The notes beneath the pieces are model-generated. The model was not told where the DNA came from. It ran no database searches and was given only the letters and a program-made list of their open reading frames with translations. This document shows positions 18,517 through 27,422 of a DNA stretch of 64,000 nt, piece after piece. The stretch is taken from positions 2,418,001-2,482,000 of the forward strand of contig NZ_CP068083.1 in NCBI RefSeq assembly GCF_016725325.1, given 5' to 3'. Origin of the DNA: Sphingobacterium spiritivorum. GTDB taxonomy: Bacteria > Bacteroidota > Bacteroidia > Sphingobacteriales > Sphingobacteriaceae. The stretch's first letter is position 1, and each line of letters opens with the position of its first letter. The position numbers and the translations under genes were made by a program.

Positions 18517-19662
18517 TTATTCCGGAAGTTCCGGTATGGTTACTCTTCGCTGTGTAGAGGAGCTGATGGCTTGTAAAAAGGCAATCAGTTCATCTACCTC
18601 TCCTTTTGTAAGGTTGAGTTTTTTTAATAAAGGAGAATGGATTGGGCGTGTTTTTTCGTCTACGACTACTCTGCGTTGTATAGGAGCAGGATTACCAAGA
18701 TTATACAACTCTACGACATCCCTTAAGGTCGGGAAGTTACCGTGGTGCATCCATGGACCTGTCAGATTCGTTTCCCGCAAAGATGGTGTCCGGAAAGCAC
18801 CAATATCTTCCTGTTTTCCGCTGATATGGTAGTGCCCGAAATCCTCTTGTTTAGTTCCATACAATGTCTGTCCGTCATTGTGAAATTTATTATCCGAGAA
18901 CAGCGGTGTGTTGTGACAATTTATACAGCGGGCTTTCGTCCGGAATAAGTGAAGTCCTTTCAGTTGCGCATCATTCAGAGCCGTACTGTCTCCGGATACG
19001 AAGCGGTCAAAACGGCTCGGATAACTCACTATACTTCGCTCAAAAGTAGCCAGTGCCATCTGTACCCGATCCAGTGTGATCTGATCGTCACCAAAAGCGT
19101 CCCTGAAAAGGGGGTAATATCCTTTGATATTTTTTAAATTTTTGATCAGGATCTCCAAAGAGGTGTTCATTTCCACATGATCCTGAGTCGGGAGCAATAC
19201 CTGATCTTCCAACGATTTTGCACGGCCATCCCACATAAAACTAGTGTAATATCCGACATTGTATAGCGTCATGGCATTGCGCTTTCCTATTCTTCTCCCG
19301 TGGCCGTTTGCAAGACTTTTACCATCTCCGAATCCTAATTGCGGCTCATGACAATTGGCGCAGGAGATCTGCATAGAAGCAGACATTCTGGGGTCGAAGA
19401 ATAGTTTCTTTCCCAATGTTTCTTTGGCCTTAGTGTAAGGATTCTGTTCGGGATAGACCATCTTTGGCAAAACACCTATATCTTTAAAATCTGTCCGGAC
19501 AGACTCGTCAATATGAGGCTGTGGCCACCGGGTCATATCACCGCTGCTGTACAGTTGCCGTAATTCAGCAATACTGTAATCCTTTTGTTGATATTGTATA
19601 TCGAATGCCGCTATCAGAAGCGGTATTGTTAATATAACAGCAATAGTAATGTATCTTCTCAC
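18517..19662 (-). CDS. Diheme cytochrome c peroxidase (CcpA/MauG family)
   Basis: The 381-residue periplasmic protein has an N-terminal hydrophobic export segment (RRYITIAVILTIPLLIAAF). Two c-type haem sites are visible, C101-A-N-C104-H105 and C245-I-N-C248-H249, with the family signatures LGKKLFFDPRMS, MTLYNVGYYTSFMWDGR and GAFRTPSLRETNLTGPWMHHG. The family reduces hydrogen peroxide or, in MauG-like members, oxidises protein side chains. The start is GTG; no ATG exists nearby and it sits 13 bases after the upstream stop, so it is the last gene of the sigma/FecR/TonB-receptor operon. That context suggests a redox step on an imported metal, haem or ligand rather than general peroxide defence. 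Confidence 0.9.
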   Translation of the reverse strand: MRRYITIAVILTIPLLIAAFDIQYQQKDYSIAELRQLYSSGDMTRWPQPHIDESVRTDFKDIGVLPKMVYPEQNPYTKAKETLGKKLFFDPRMSASMQISCANCHEPQLGFGDGKSLANGHGRRIGKRNAMTLYNVGYYTSFMWDGRAKSLEDQVLLPTQDHVEMNTSLEILIKNLKNIKGYYPLFRDAFGDDQITLDRVQMALATFERSIVSYPSRFDRFVSGDSTALNDAQLKGLHLFRTKARCINCHNTPLFSDNKFHNDGQTLYGTKQEDFGHYHISGKQEDIGAFRTPSLRETNLTGPWMHHGNFPTLRDVVELYNLGNPAPIQRRVVVDEKTRPIHSPLLKKLNLTKGEVDELIAFLQAISSSTQRRVTIPELPE

Positions 19663-19675
19663 TCTTTTTTGTCTA

Positions 19676-21217
19676 TTAGAAAATCAGTTCCATTTTTATT
19701 TTAAAATCAGTTCTTCTGTTCCCGGGAATAGATAAACTTGCTCTGTCGATGGTTTTAAAATGCGAGGCTTTACGCATTCCTCCCTCCAATGACAAACGAC
19801 CTGTATAATGTTTGTAAATAGGATGTTTGTAGGCTATTCTTGCTCTACCACCCCATGTTTCGGCACTTCTGAAAAGGATATCATGGTAAAAAACATACTC
19901 GTGGAATACATTCTCATTGATCTCAGGAAGTTCCCATACTGTCCTGGTAGGCCGGCTTAATAGTCCTGTGAGGCCAAGTTCTATACTTTGGTTTTCCGCT
20001 AGTTTGTACGCGTAGTTTGCGGAAGCAGAAGAGCTGAAAATACCATAATCCAAAAGCGTTCCGGAGCCGCCGTCATGACGTTTCTCCGCATTCCATCCTG
20101 ATGTCAGCTCATAGTATTGATTCCATTTTTTACCTCTAATGCTATAAGCCATTGAAGCCGTATAATCCTCACTTCTGTATATATAATTATTGATGTTATT
20201 CTGAACATCAAAGTCTTTACCATCTGTGATTTTAGTATGGAGTGTGAACCTGTATGAGCGGTTATCTTTTGCGAGGAACCACATGAGTTGGTTAGACCAG
20301 GTGTATAGTTTATAATTATTCAGCTCATTAGTGCGCTGTTCACTTCGCAATACCTGTCTGTACTTCTGCTGGTCGTATCTGTATCCACTTTTAGCGTAAA
20401 ATTTTCCAGCTGCAGTCTGTGCGGAGAGATAGGCATTCGCTCCGATATGATGGTAATCATTCTGGTAGAACATATTGGTCAGGTAATCTCTTACCTGCCA
20501 GCCGTACCCTTTGACGATATAGTTGAGATATGGAGATTTAACAGGACTTGAGTTATAATTTTCGTTCTTAAAAGCTACTTCCACATTTTCCTGTCCGTAA
20601 CCGTATAAGGCTTCTGTTCCTGCATCCAAACCTTTAGCTATCCGGATACTTCCGCCCAGGCTTGCATCGAGACGGATTTCATCGATGCTTCCACGTGGAT
20701 CATTGTTGCTGAAATGATCACCAACGTTATAATCCAAGCCCCCGAATACGGAGAATTTGCGATCAGACCAATAACGCTGGCCTCTGGCCTGAATAGTATA
20801 GAGGGTACGTTCGTAATGGTTAAAACCGTAAGATGCAAAATATAAAGGAGCAGAAAGATTGCGGCGCGTCTGATGCCCAAACCGGGTACTGTCTTCTGCT
20901 ATATTGGAATAGGCAAACCTTCCCCACAGACGTACATCCTGTAAAGTGATAGTTCCCTCACTGTCAAAGTTTATATTTCTTGCTTTTTGTGCGTCCTGCG
21001 CAGTCCGATAGGATCCCTGTTCTCCGGCATACTGTATGGCAAGTTTTGTGAAGCGGGGAGTCGTCATTTCCTGGAGCCACATAGGACTCTCAATGGAGAA
21101 ATAACGTAAGGTTTGCTGTACCGTATCTATTTCTGATGTATGCTGCTGTGCTTTACAGAAATAGGGGAGGAAGACAAATCCAAAGGAAAGAATATAGATG
21201 TATATGTTGGATTTCAT
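19676..21217 (-). CDS. DUF6850-like outer-membrane beta-barrel protein
   Basis: About 513 residues with a signal peptide (KSNIYIYILSFGFVFLPYFCKAQ). The rest is rich in alternating aromatic and polar strands with a C-terminal aromatic residue (KIKMELIF), as in outer-membrane barrels. I assign it to the uncharacterised DUF6850 type from its length, repeated YDQQKYR / RSEDYTASMAYSIRGKKWNQYYELTSGW-like strands and position after a DUF4876-like protein. I use the ATG at 21215-21217: an upstream TTG would add eight residues in front of a normal signal peptide. Gaps of 13 bases on each side show tight co-transcription. The substrate is unknown; transport or surface display of the ligand handled by the receptor is inferred. 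Confidence 0.7.
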   Translation of the reverse strand: MKSNIYIYILSFGFVFLPYFCKAQQHTSEIDTVQQTLRYFSIESPMWLQEMTTPRFTKLAIQYAGEQGSYRTAQDAQKARNINFDSEGTITLQDVRLWGRFAYSNIAEDSTRFGHQTRRNLSAPLYFASYGFNHYERTLYTIQARGQRYWSDRKFSVFGGLDYNVGDHFSNNDPRGSIDEIRLDASLGGSIRIAKGLDAGTEALYGYGQENVEVAFKNENYNSSPVKSPYLNYIVKGYGWQVRDYLTNMFYQNDYHHIGANAYLSAQTAAGKFYAKSGYRYDQQKYRQVLRSEQRTNELNNYKLYTWSNQLMWFLAKDNRSYRFTLHTKITDGKDFDVQNNINNYIYRSEDYTASMAYSIRGKKWNQYYELTSGWNAEKRHDGGSGTLLDYGIFSSSASANYAYKLAENQSIELGLTGLLSRPTRTVWELPEINENVFHEYVFYHDILFRSAETWGGRARIAYKHPIYKHYTGRLSLEGGMRKASHFKTIDRASLSIPGNRRTDFKIKMELIF

Positions 21218-21230
21218 TTTATAGATGTAA

Positions 21231-22565
21231 TTAATTAGCAAAAGCCCGCGGTTCGGCTTTGATCGTTATAAAATCTTCAGTAGAGTTATTGGTATCCGAA
21301 AGAACTTTCCTGCCGTTAATGATTTCTTTTGTTTTCCGGATAATGGAGTTGGAAGAGTTCTGTCCTCCGGTTACGGATTTTTGTCCAGCATCAATTTCAG
21401 CATTGAACTTTTTAGGATAGTTAGTGTTCGTAATAGCCGATTGCAAGTCTACTGCATCCAGAATATTTGCCACCGGAATTTGTAAATATACTCCTGTTTT
21501 CACACGGCCATCCGCAAACGGATAATCATAGCTAGGCCATTTGTCAAATTCACCTAAATTTCCATTTCTGAAAATAAACCAACTCTGCTGTGCAGCGACA
21601 CTCATTATAAGATCTGTACCACTAAACTTGAAAACGGTCAGATTTGGGACATTCGGATTATCCACATCAGACGCCAGAGGACGTACAGTTCCCAGATAGG
21701 GTGCGTAGTGTGCTTCAAAATCTGCATTGCTCAGATCGATTGTCAGACTTGGATCTTTAACAGAAATTTCTTTTCCATCAGTACCTGAATAAGGACTTTT
21801 GTGATTGATAGCTGTTGCTGCGATCACGATACTTTCACCGGGATTTATAGGATATTGTTTTCCTGTTCCCGGAATCATCAGCACCGTACGTGCATATACA
21901 TAATCCTCATTGGCATTGATATTTGCAGGCATACCATATGATTTACTCCAGTCGTATTGTTTACTAACAGGCTGGTATGCATATGTGGTGCTTGCATTCA
22001 GTGTCCCCATTGCTTCTCCTATATACAGACTATCTGCATATTGTACTTCAGCCGAGTTGTTATAGATCTCAATAAACTGATCTCTGAAGCTGGCTCCCTG
22101 AGTGGTGCTGGATCCGGCATAATAAAGCTGTTTGATAACTAATGGACTATACTGTCCCGCCTGCAAAGAAAGATTCAGACTGGTAGGGTTATTTGGATTG
22201 ACCGTATAGTCTGTGATCAGACTGCTGAAAGCAATGTCAGATTCCTCTGCTCTCTTCAGTAAGGTATTGAATTCAGCAAAATTGTATAGCTTGGTGGCCT
22301 GTACACGGTAATTGTCCGGGGCCAGTTGTGGTATGCTTAAATGACCCTTTTGATCCGTTTTGCCACTGAATATAAGATCTCCTTTTATGCTCATGATCTT
22401 CACTTCAGCTCCTGCGGGTGATAATTTTTCGTCATATTCCGTGCTGTAAAACTTTACATCGATCCCGATATCGACGGGATGGTTTTCCGGAATCCAGTCT
22501 TTACGACAGGAAACGAGACCCATGGATGCAATTAGCAGATATGTAGTACAAAGAACGATTTTCAT
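21231..22565 (-). CDS. DUF4876-like surface lipoprotein
   Basis: The 444-residue protein has a lipoprotein signal peptide ending at Cys (LLIASMGLVSC). A first Ig/carboxypeptidase-regulatory-like domain follows (AEVKIMSIKGDLIFSGKTDQKGHLSIPQLAPDNYRVQATK). Then comes a domain with QFIEIYNNSAEVQYADSLYIGE and PINPGESIVIAATAINHK, resembling lamin-tail-type folds and the DUF4876 family. It sits 4 bases after the TonB receptor stop, so it is probably the receptor's surface-exposed binding partner, in the way SusD partners SusC. The ligand is unknown. Downstream genes are a barrel protein and a diheme peroxidase. Confidence 0.72.
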   Translation of the reverse strand: MKIVLCTTYLLIASMGLVSCRKDWIPENHPVDIGIDVKFYSTEYDEKLSPAGAEVKIMSIKGDLIFSGKTDQKGHLSIPQLAPDNYRVQATKLYNFAEFNTLLKRAEESDIAFSSLITDYTVNPNNPTSLNLSLQAGQYSPLVIKQLYYAGSSTTQGASFRDQFIEIYNNSAEVQYADSLYIGEAMGTLNASTTYAYQPVSKQYDWSKSYGMPANINANEDYVYARTVLMIPGTGKQYPINPGESIVIAATAINHKSPYSGTDGKEISVKDPSLTIDLSNADFEAHYAPYLGTVRPLASDVDNPNVPNLTVFKFSGTDLIMSVAAQQSWFIFRNGNLGEFDKWPSYDYPFADGRVKTGVYLQIPVANILDAVDLQSAITNTNYPKKFNAEIDAGQKSVTGGQNSSNSIIRKTKEIINGRKVLSDTNNSTEDFITIKAEPRAFAN

Positions 22566-22569
22566 AGTG

Positions 22570-25500
22570 TTAGAGTTTTAGTCTGAGCTGTGCGCCATAG
22601 GTCGGTTTGCCATTCGGGATCACCATACTATTGTCTGCACGTTTGAATTGAGGTCTGTAATTAAATACATTGTAAACATTGAATGCCAGTACCAGTCGTT
22701 TACTGATTTCTTTAGAGAGATTTAAATGAAAATTGGTATATACTCCCGGCTGATTTTCATTTTTTACCTCTGCTTCCGGCACCAAAAGGTGGCCGTAGTT
22801 AAGATTGGTTACATCGAAGTTTTCAATGGTAAAGTAACGTCCGTCTTCTGTGTAATAGCCTACAGGGATACCATCAGAAGCTTCTGTATTTGTTCTTCGC
22901 AGCAGATTGAATTCTGCAATAAAGTTGATAAGCAGTTTTGCTTTTGGAATATGTGTACTACTTGTAAATGCAGCGTTGCTCGAAGAAGTGATCCTTTTCA
23001 TTGCAGGATATACACCTGTTGTAGCATATTCGGTGTTCGTAGTTGTGTTTGTGAACGACCTTCTGTTCTGAATGGGATTGTAACTGGTTTCTACATATCC
23101 TCCGCGTACATTAAAAGAAGTCTGTATAGCTTTCCATTTTGGCGTGCTTAGGAGTAATTCTACCCCTCTGCTTTCCGTACGGTTACCGTTGACAAACAGA
23201 TTTCTGGACAGACTGTAGTTTTTGGTTCCGGAGATGACATAAGGTAAGTCTGCATTCGGATCCGGATTGTTAATATATTGTGCAAGCGTAATGCGCTCTA
23301 CTTCATTAATTGTTGTAATTCCTCTGTCCGTATTCTTTTTATATACGTTCATGGACATGCTGAACTCTTTTAATTCATACAGCAAAGAAAACTCTAACTG
23401 ACGGGATGTTGAAGGTTTAAGATTTGCATTGTCAGGAGTATATTTGTCTACGTAAAGCAGATAAAGACTGTTGGCTTCGTCAATACTTCCGTTTGGAGTA
23501 AGAGCTGTTTTCTGGAAAAGCGGGATTTCGTAGAAAACAGGTCCCGGGTAAAGCTGGGCAAGGGCCGGAGCCTTTGAGCTTAGTCCTAATGCAGCGCCCA
23601 ACCGGAGATTTGGTAATATTTCATAGTTCACATTTGTGCGTGGCGAAAAGGTTGTATATCCTTCAAATACATCCATACGTAATCCAGCTCTTACATTTAA
23701 ATTGCGGTCTGCAATCTTTGCACGGAAGAAATCTTCCGCATAAAGACCGAAATTATTCTGTGCATGAATCCTTGAAAAATCATAATATCGCTCAGAGCGG
23801 TTGTCACCATTTGCTGTGGTGGTATTGTTGCGTGGTCTGGTAGGATCAATAATCTGCCCTTTACCATTATTCTTGGAATAGTTGTAGCTGGCCCCGAAAT
23901 TGATCTGATGCTCAATGGCTCCGGTTTTGATTTGTCCGGTAAGATCCAGCCTTCCGCTAAAATCTATAGGCTTACCTTCGATGTTAGTTACAGCTGTGTA
24001 TATCCCCGGACCGTAGGTGCCCTGTGTAATTCCGGGTTCTGTTGCATCTGTGTAAATGGTGAAAAGTTCGTTCTTTTCCTGTTCCTGATAGGTGTTTTGA
24101 TAATTCTGGCTATAACGTAAGTTGAGCCCGATATTGGTAATAAAACTGTTGTCTACACGGTAGTTACTTCTGTTACCAACAGAAAAATTGTACGATCTGA
24201 ATTTAATAAAGGTGCCTGTAGGGTCATCAGCATCACGTCTGATATTGTCCAGGTTGCGTCCGTAATCCAGTGAAAAGGTATTGGTAAAAGCACGTTCTTT
24301 ACCAGCAGCGGTGCTCCACATCATATTTGTCCCCAGGCGGTCATAGGATTTTAGCTTATCCCTGTTATCCATAAAGGAGCGGATGAAATTGGCTCCAAAA
24401 CTAAACGAACCTATTTTTTTTGTACTGAAACCTTTCGATAGACCATATGAAGTTGCATTATCCCGGAGTTGCAGACTGAAATTGAGTGGCGTATTTCCGG
24501 CAATTCGGTTAACGATAATAGCGCCATCTGTCATATCTCCGTAGCGTACTGAGGGTACACCGGCAACAATTTCCACACTTTCAATATTATCTGTGGCGAT
24601 CTGCCGGAGATCTGTACCTCCAAAAGTATAATCACCTGTATATCTTCTCTGGCGGTCCGCACTTCCCGTCAGAGATGAAATAAATCCATTAACGTACGAT
24701 TCTCCCATTCCGGAGATTCCGGGATTGCGGGTTTGCATATTTGCATTGTTGGAGATGGCAATACCATCCATAATGATGGCAACTCCAAACGAGCTGTTCA
24801 ATGAAAAAGGATCACGTGTAGAAGCAGAGTTGGTTTGCAGAACAGAACTGCGTAATGTCGCCTGCTGAACCTGCTGAAGGGAAGGAGGTGCTATTTTCTG
24901 ACCCGGGATAAGATTCAGTAGATCTCCGAGACTTAGTGCTCCGGACTGTTCGATCACTTCCCGATTGATAAACAGGGACGAATTACTTTGCAGATTCTGA
25001 TTGACCTTTGGATTAATAGCGATCTCTTCCAGTCCCACACTCAGTACAGGTAAGGTAATATGCGGTAAACGGATATCTGAATTGCTCAAAGTTACCTTTT
25101 TGTTTTGCGCCTGACGGCCAAGCATGGTAAAACTCAGGTTTATTTCCTGTGCTCTTGAAACAGGATAGGTGAAGGTAAACTGTCCTTCTTTATCCGTAAA
25201 AAAGTATTGATTAAACTCTCTCAGATAAACGGAAACGGATGACAGAGGTTCCCCTGTTTCATCCAGTACTTTTCCGCTAAGGCGGGCAATACCTGCACGT
25301 TTTACTAGAATATTTCTGCCTGAAATCTGAAAATCAAGAAAAGTCAAATTCTCCAGCTGATTCAGCGTAGCTGTGATAGTTGCGGTGGAACGGATACTAA
25401 TCTTGCGATTTATATTAACCACATTTACGTCGAACAGAAAGCTGTAATCCGTTTGTTGTTCTATAGCTGAAAAGATTTCTTTCAGAGGCTTATTTTGAAA

Positions 25501-25611
25501 GTGAAGTTGTATGTTTTGCTGCCCCTGAGCAAAATACATACAGGTCGCGGAACTCAAAAAAAACAAGATTGCAAATGCTTTTTTGAGCCGGTAATGGATA
25601 GGTGTGTTCAT
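22570..25611 (-). CDS. TonB-dependent receptor with STN signalling domain
   Basis: The product has 1013 residues. After the signal peptide comes a secretin/TonB N-terminal (STN) domain (residues about 30-105, IQLHFQNKPLKEIFSAIEQQTDYSF), then a carboxypeptidase-regulatory domain (LSGKVLDETGEPLSSVSVYLRE), a plug (SGALSLGDLLNLIPGQ ... GMGESYVNGFISSL ... VEIVAGVPSVRYGDMTDGAIIVNR) and a barrel ending LRLKL. The STN domain couples ligand binding to the inner-membrane anti-sigma factor FecR encoded 3 bases upstream, and so to the ECF sigma factor. The plug looks more like siderophore/haem receptors than SusC. The whole six-gene unit is probably auto-inducible by the ligand. Confidence 0.92.
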   Translation of the reverse strand: MNTPIHYRLKKAFAILFFLSSATCMYFAQGQQNIQLHFQNKPLKEIFSAIEQQTDYSFLFDVNVVNINRKISIRSTATITATLNQLENLTFLDFQISGRNILVKRAGIARLSGKVLDETGEPLSSVSVYLREFNQYFFTDKEGQFTFTYPVSRAQEINLSFTMLGRQAQNKKVTLSNSDIRLPHITLPVLSVGLEEIAINPKVNQNLQSNSSLFINREVIEQSGALSLGDLLNLIPGQKIAPPSLQQVQQATLRSSVLQTNSASTRDPFSLNSSFGVAIIMDGIAISNNANMQTRNPGISGMGESYVNGFISSLTGSADRQRRYTGDYTFGGTDLRQIATDNIESVEIVAGVPSVRYGDMTDGAIIVNRIAGNTPLNFSLQLRDNATSYGLSKGFSTKKIGSFSFGANFIRSFMDNRDKLKSYDRLGTNMMWSTAAGKERAFTNTFSLDYGRNLDNIRRDADDPTGTFIKFRSYNFSVGNRSNYRVDNSFITNIGLNLRYSQNYQNTYQEQEKNELFTIYTDATEPGITQGTYGPGIYTAVTNIEGKPIDFSGRLDLTGQIKTGAIEHQINFGASYNYSKNNGKGQIIDPTRPRNNTTTANGDNRSERYYDFSRIHAQNNFGLYAEDFFRAKIADRNLNVRAGLRMDVFEGYTTFSPRTNVNYEILPNLRLGAALGLSSKAPALAQLYPGPVFYEIPLFQKTALTPNGSIDEANSLYLLYVDKYTPDNANLKPSTSRQLEFSLLYELKEFSMSMNVYKKNTDRGITTINEVERITLAQYINNPDPNADLPYVISGTKNYSLSRNLFVNGNRTESRGVELLLSTPKWKAIQTSFNVRGGYVETSYNPIQNRRSFTNTTTNTEYATTGVYPAMKRITSSSNAAFTSSTHIPKAKLLINFIAEFNLLRRTNTEASDGIPVGYYTEDGRYFTIENFDVTNLNYGHLLVPEAEVKNENQPGVYTNFHLNLSKEISKRLVLAFNVYNVFNYRPQFKRADNSMVIPNGKPTYGAQLRLKL

Positions 25612-25614
25612 TTG

Positions 25615-26619
25615 TTATTTAGAGGTGACGGTTAATAGGCTGTCTGATTGTAGATGGAAATGATAAGCAGTCGTAAAACTTAATTTGTCTAATACATCAG
25701 CTAGAGATTCATTGAATATTGTGCCTGTAAACTGCAATTTGACAGAAGGATCCGCTTTTGTCACTATGCCGTATTTACGGGATAATTTGAGTCGCAATTC
25801 ATCATAAGACGCATGATCAAAGGTTATCAATCCTTTCATCTGATCCCTTTCTGCTACCGGATCAAACTTGTTTACTGCATTCTTGTTCTCTTTTTTGTTG
25901 TATGTAAATAATTGACCTGGGCGCAAATCTTGCCTGCCTGTATTGGTAGATACCTGTACTTTGCCTTCGAACAAAGCAACTTTAGTATACGGGTCTTCTT
26001 TAAATGCATTTACATTAAAGGATGTTCCGAGTACTTGTACATCCAGATCAGCCGTATGGACAGTAAACGGTTTTTCCGGGTTGTGGCTAACTTCGAAATA
26101 AGCATCTCCGTTAAGTTCTACAACCCGGGTATTACCTGTGAATTTCTGTGGATAGATAAAGGTAGATGCAGGGGCAAGACGTACTTTAGTCCCGTCACTC
26201 AATGTGATGGTCATAAATTTTTGTGCAGGAACTACTTGTGTAATCATTGCGGTAGACGTAGAGACGTTGTTCTGCTGATTCTTTGTAAAAAAATAGGTTG
26301 CAGATGCTATGATCAGCAGACATGCAGCTGCCAGCCAGCGTATAGGTAAAGTTGATTTTTTAAGTTTTGATATTTGTTCTTCGCGCTCAAAAAGATGATC
26401 GAATGTTCTGGTTCTTTCTTCTGCTAATTCATGGTCTGATAGCTGATGCGATAAAAGCGTTATCTGTTCCTTTGCATTCTGTATTAGTTGTGACTTATGG
26501 GGATTTGCCTGAATAATAGTTGTCCAATAGGCAACATCTGTTGGATTTTGGTGCAGACAATAGCTGACAAATGTAGGATCTGCAATAAAATCTTCTAAAG
26601 TATACTCTTCGATATTCAT
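25615..26619 (-). CDS. FecR-family anti-sigma factor / sigma regulator
   Basis: The 334-residue inner-membrane protein has a cytoplasmic N-terminal region (about 1-105), one membrane segment (WLAAACLLIIASATYFF) and a periplasmic FecR domain (MTITLSDGTKVRLAPASTFIYP ... VVELNGDAYFEVSHNPEKPFTVHTADLDVQVLGTSFNV). A C-terminal STN-like DUF4974 domain ends in LADVLDKLSFTTAYHFHLQSDSLLTV. It relays the signal from the receptor STN domain to the ECF sigma factor upstream. The gap to the sigma gene is 112 bases and to the receptor 3 bases. Confidence 0.93.
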   Translation of the reverse strand: MNIEEYTLEDFIADPTFVSYCLHQNPTDVAYWTTIIQANPHKSQLIQNAKEQITLLSHQLSDHELAEERTRTFDHLFEREEQISKLKKSTLPIRWLAAACLLIIASATYFFTKNQQNNVSTSTAMITQVVPAQKFMTITLSDGTKVRLAPASTFIYPQKFTGNTRVVELNGDAYFEVSHNPEKPFTVHTADLDVQVLGTSFNVNAFKEDPYTKVALFEGKVQVSTNTGRQDLRPGQLFTYNKKENKNAVNKFDPVAERDQMKGLITFDHASYDELRLKLSRKYGIVTKADPSVKLQFTGTIFNESLADVLDKLSFTTAYHFHLQSDSLLTVTSK

Positions 26620-26731
26620 TTATGGGTACTTTCAGGTATAGTGTACAGATTCGGTAGTTTTTACCGGATTTATTTTAATTAAAAATAAGATTTTGTGTAA
26701 ATGACTATATGTCAGTATTTTGTTTTTTTAT

Positions 26732-27280
26732 CTATAGAAATAGAATAACTATTAAGATGGTGAGCGTATATTTTTTGAGTATTTTTATAGCTTCATAAAC
26801 CGTATTATATACGGTTCGTGTAGATGACTGATGAAGTTCGGCAATCTCTTCGTACGATTTGTTTTCAAAGAAACGAAGGCTGATGATTTCTGACTGCGTG
26901 GGTGTTAGTTTCTCAAGAGCCAGTTGCAATCTGTGATTTCTCTCCTTAAGTTGTTCAAATTCGATATGTTCCTCTTCAGGCGAGTCTGCAAAAGAGGGTA
27001 GAGAGGGATCCTGTACATAGAGCTGCTCCTGATGGTGTGCAGTTCTGAGGATAATCCTTTTCAGCCAGGTGAAAAGATAGTATTGCGGATTAGTGACAGC
27101 AGGAAGACGGTTGCGGTTGCTCCATAGCTCGCAGAACAATTCATGTAGACATTCTTTTACCAGTTCTCTGTCCGGACGGATATGCATACCATAGCTGAAC
27201 AAAGCTTTATAAAGCTCATCATAGAGCAATTTAAAACTTTGACTGTCATCCTTCCGTATTCTTTCCCAGTGCTGATGCAT
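26732..27280 (-). CDS. ECF RNA polymerase sigma-70 factor (FecI-like)
   Basis: The 182-residue sigma factor has region 2 (ELYKALFSYGMHIRPDRELVKECLHELFCELW, residues about 25-55, followed by NPQYYLFTWLKRIILR) and region 4 helix-turn-helix (LEKLTPTQSEIISLRFFENKSYEEIAELHQSSTRTVYNTV, about 120-165). It should direct transcription of the FecR/receptor operon and is itself first in that operon. The C-terminus is unusually hydrophobic (YTLTILIVILFL), as in many Bacteroidota ECF factors paired with FecR. A housekeeping-type promoter lies immediately upstream. Confidence 0.92.
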   Translation of the reverse strand: MHQHWERIRKDDSQSFKLLYDELYKALFSYGMHIRPDRELVKECLHELFCELWSNRNRLPAVTNPQYYLFTWLKRIILRTAHHQEQLYVQDPSLPSFADSPEEEHIEFEQLKERNHRLQLALEKLTPTQSEIISLRFFENKSYEEIAELHQSSTRTVYNTVYEAIKILKKYTLTILIVILFL

Positions 27281-27291
27281 ACTAATGCTGG

Positions 27292-27324
27292 CAAATGTAC
27301 ACTCTTATTTATATTGATTCCAAA
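27292..27324 (-). promoter_or_regulatory. Bacteroidota-type promoter for the ECF sigma operon
   Basis: In the leftward direction there is TTTG (27324-27321), a 21-base spacer, then TACATTTG (27299-27292), a perfect TAnnTTTG. The -7 box ends 12 bases from the sigma ATG, so the leader would be only a few bases long. Confidence 0.55.
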
Positions 27325-27422
27325 TAACTGATGAAAGAAAATTGTATAAAATAATTTTTACTTTGGTTTATGTGTTTGTTTTTTAACGAGTTGTGTGTTT
27401 TTTTTAATGCGTGTTTAAACGG

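Noticed and set aside
25912..26349. 145-codon plus-strand open frame
   Set aside because: It is entirely antisense to fecR and has no start signal or known domain.
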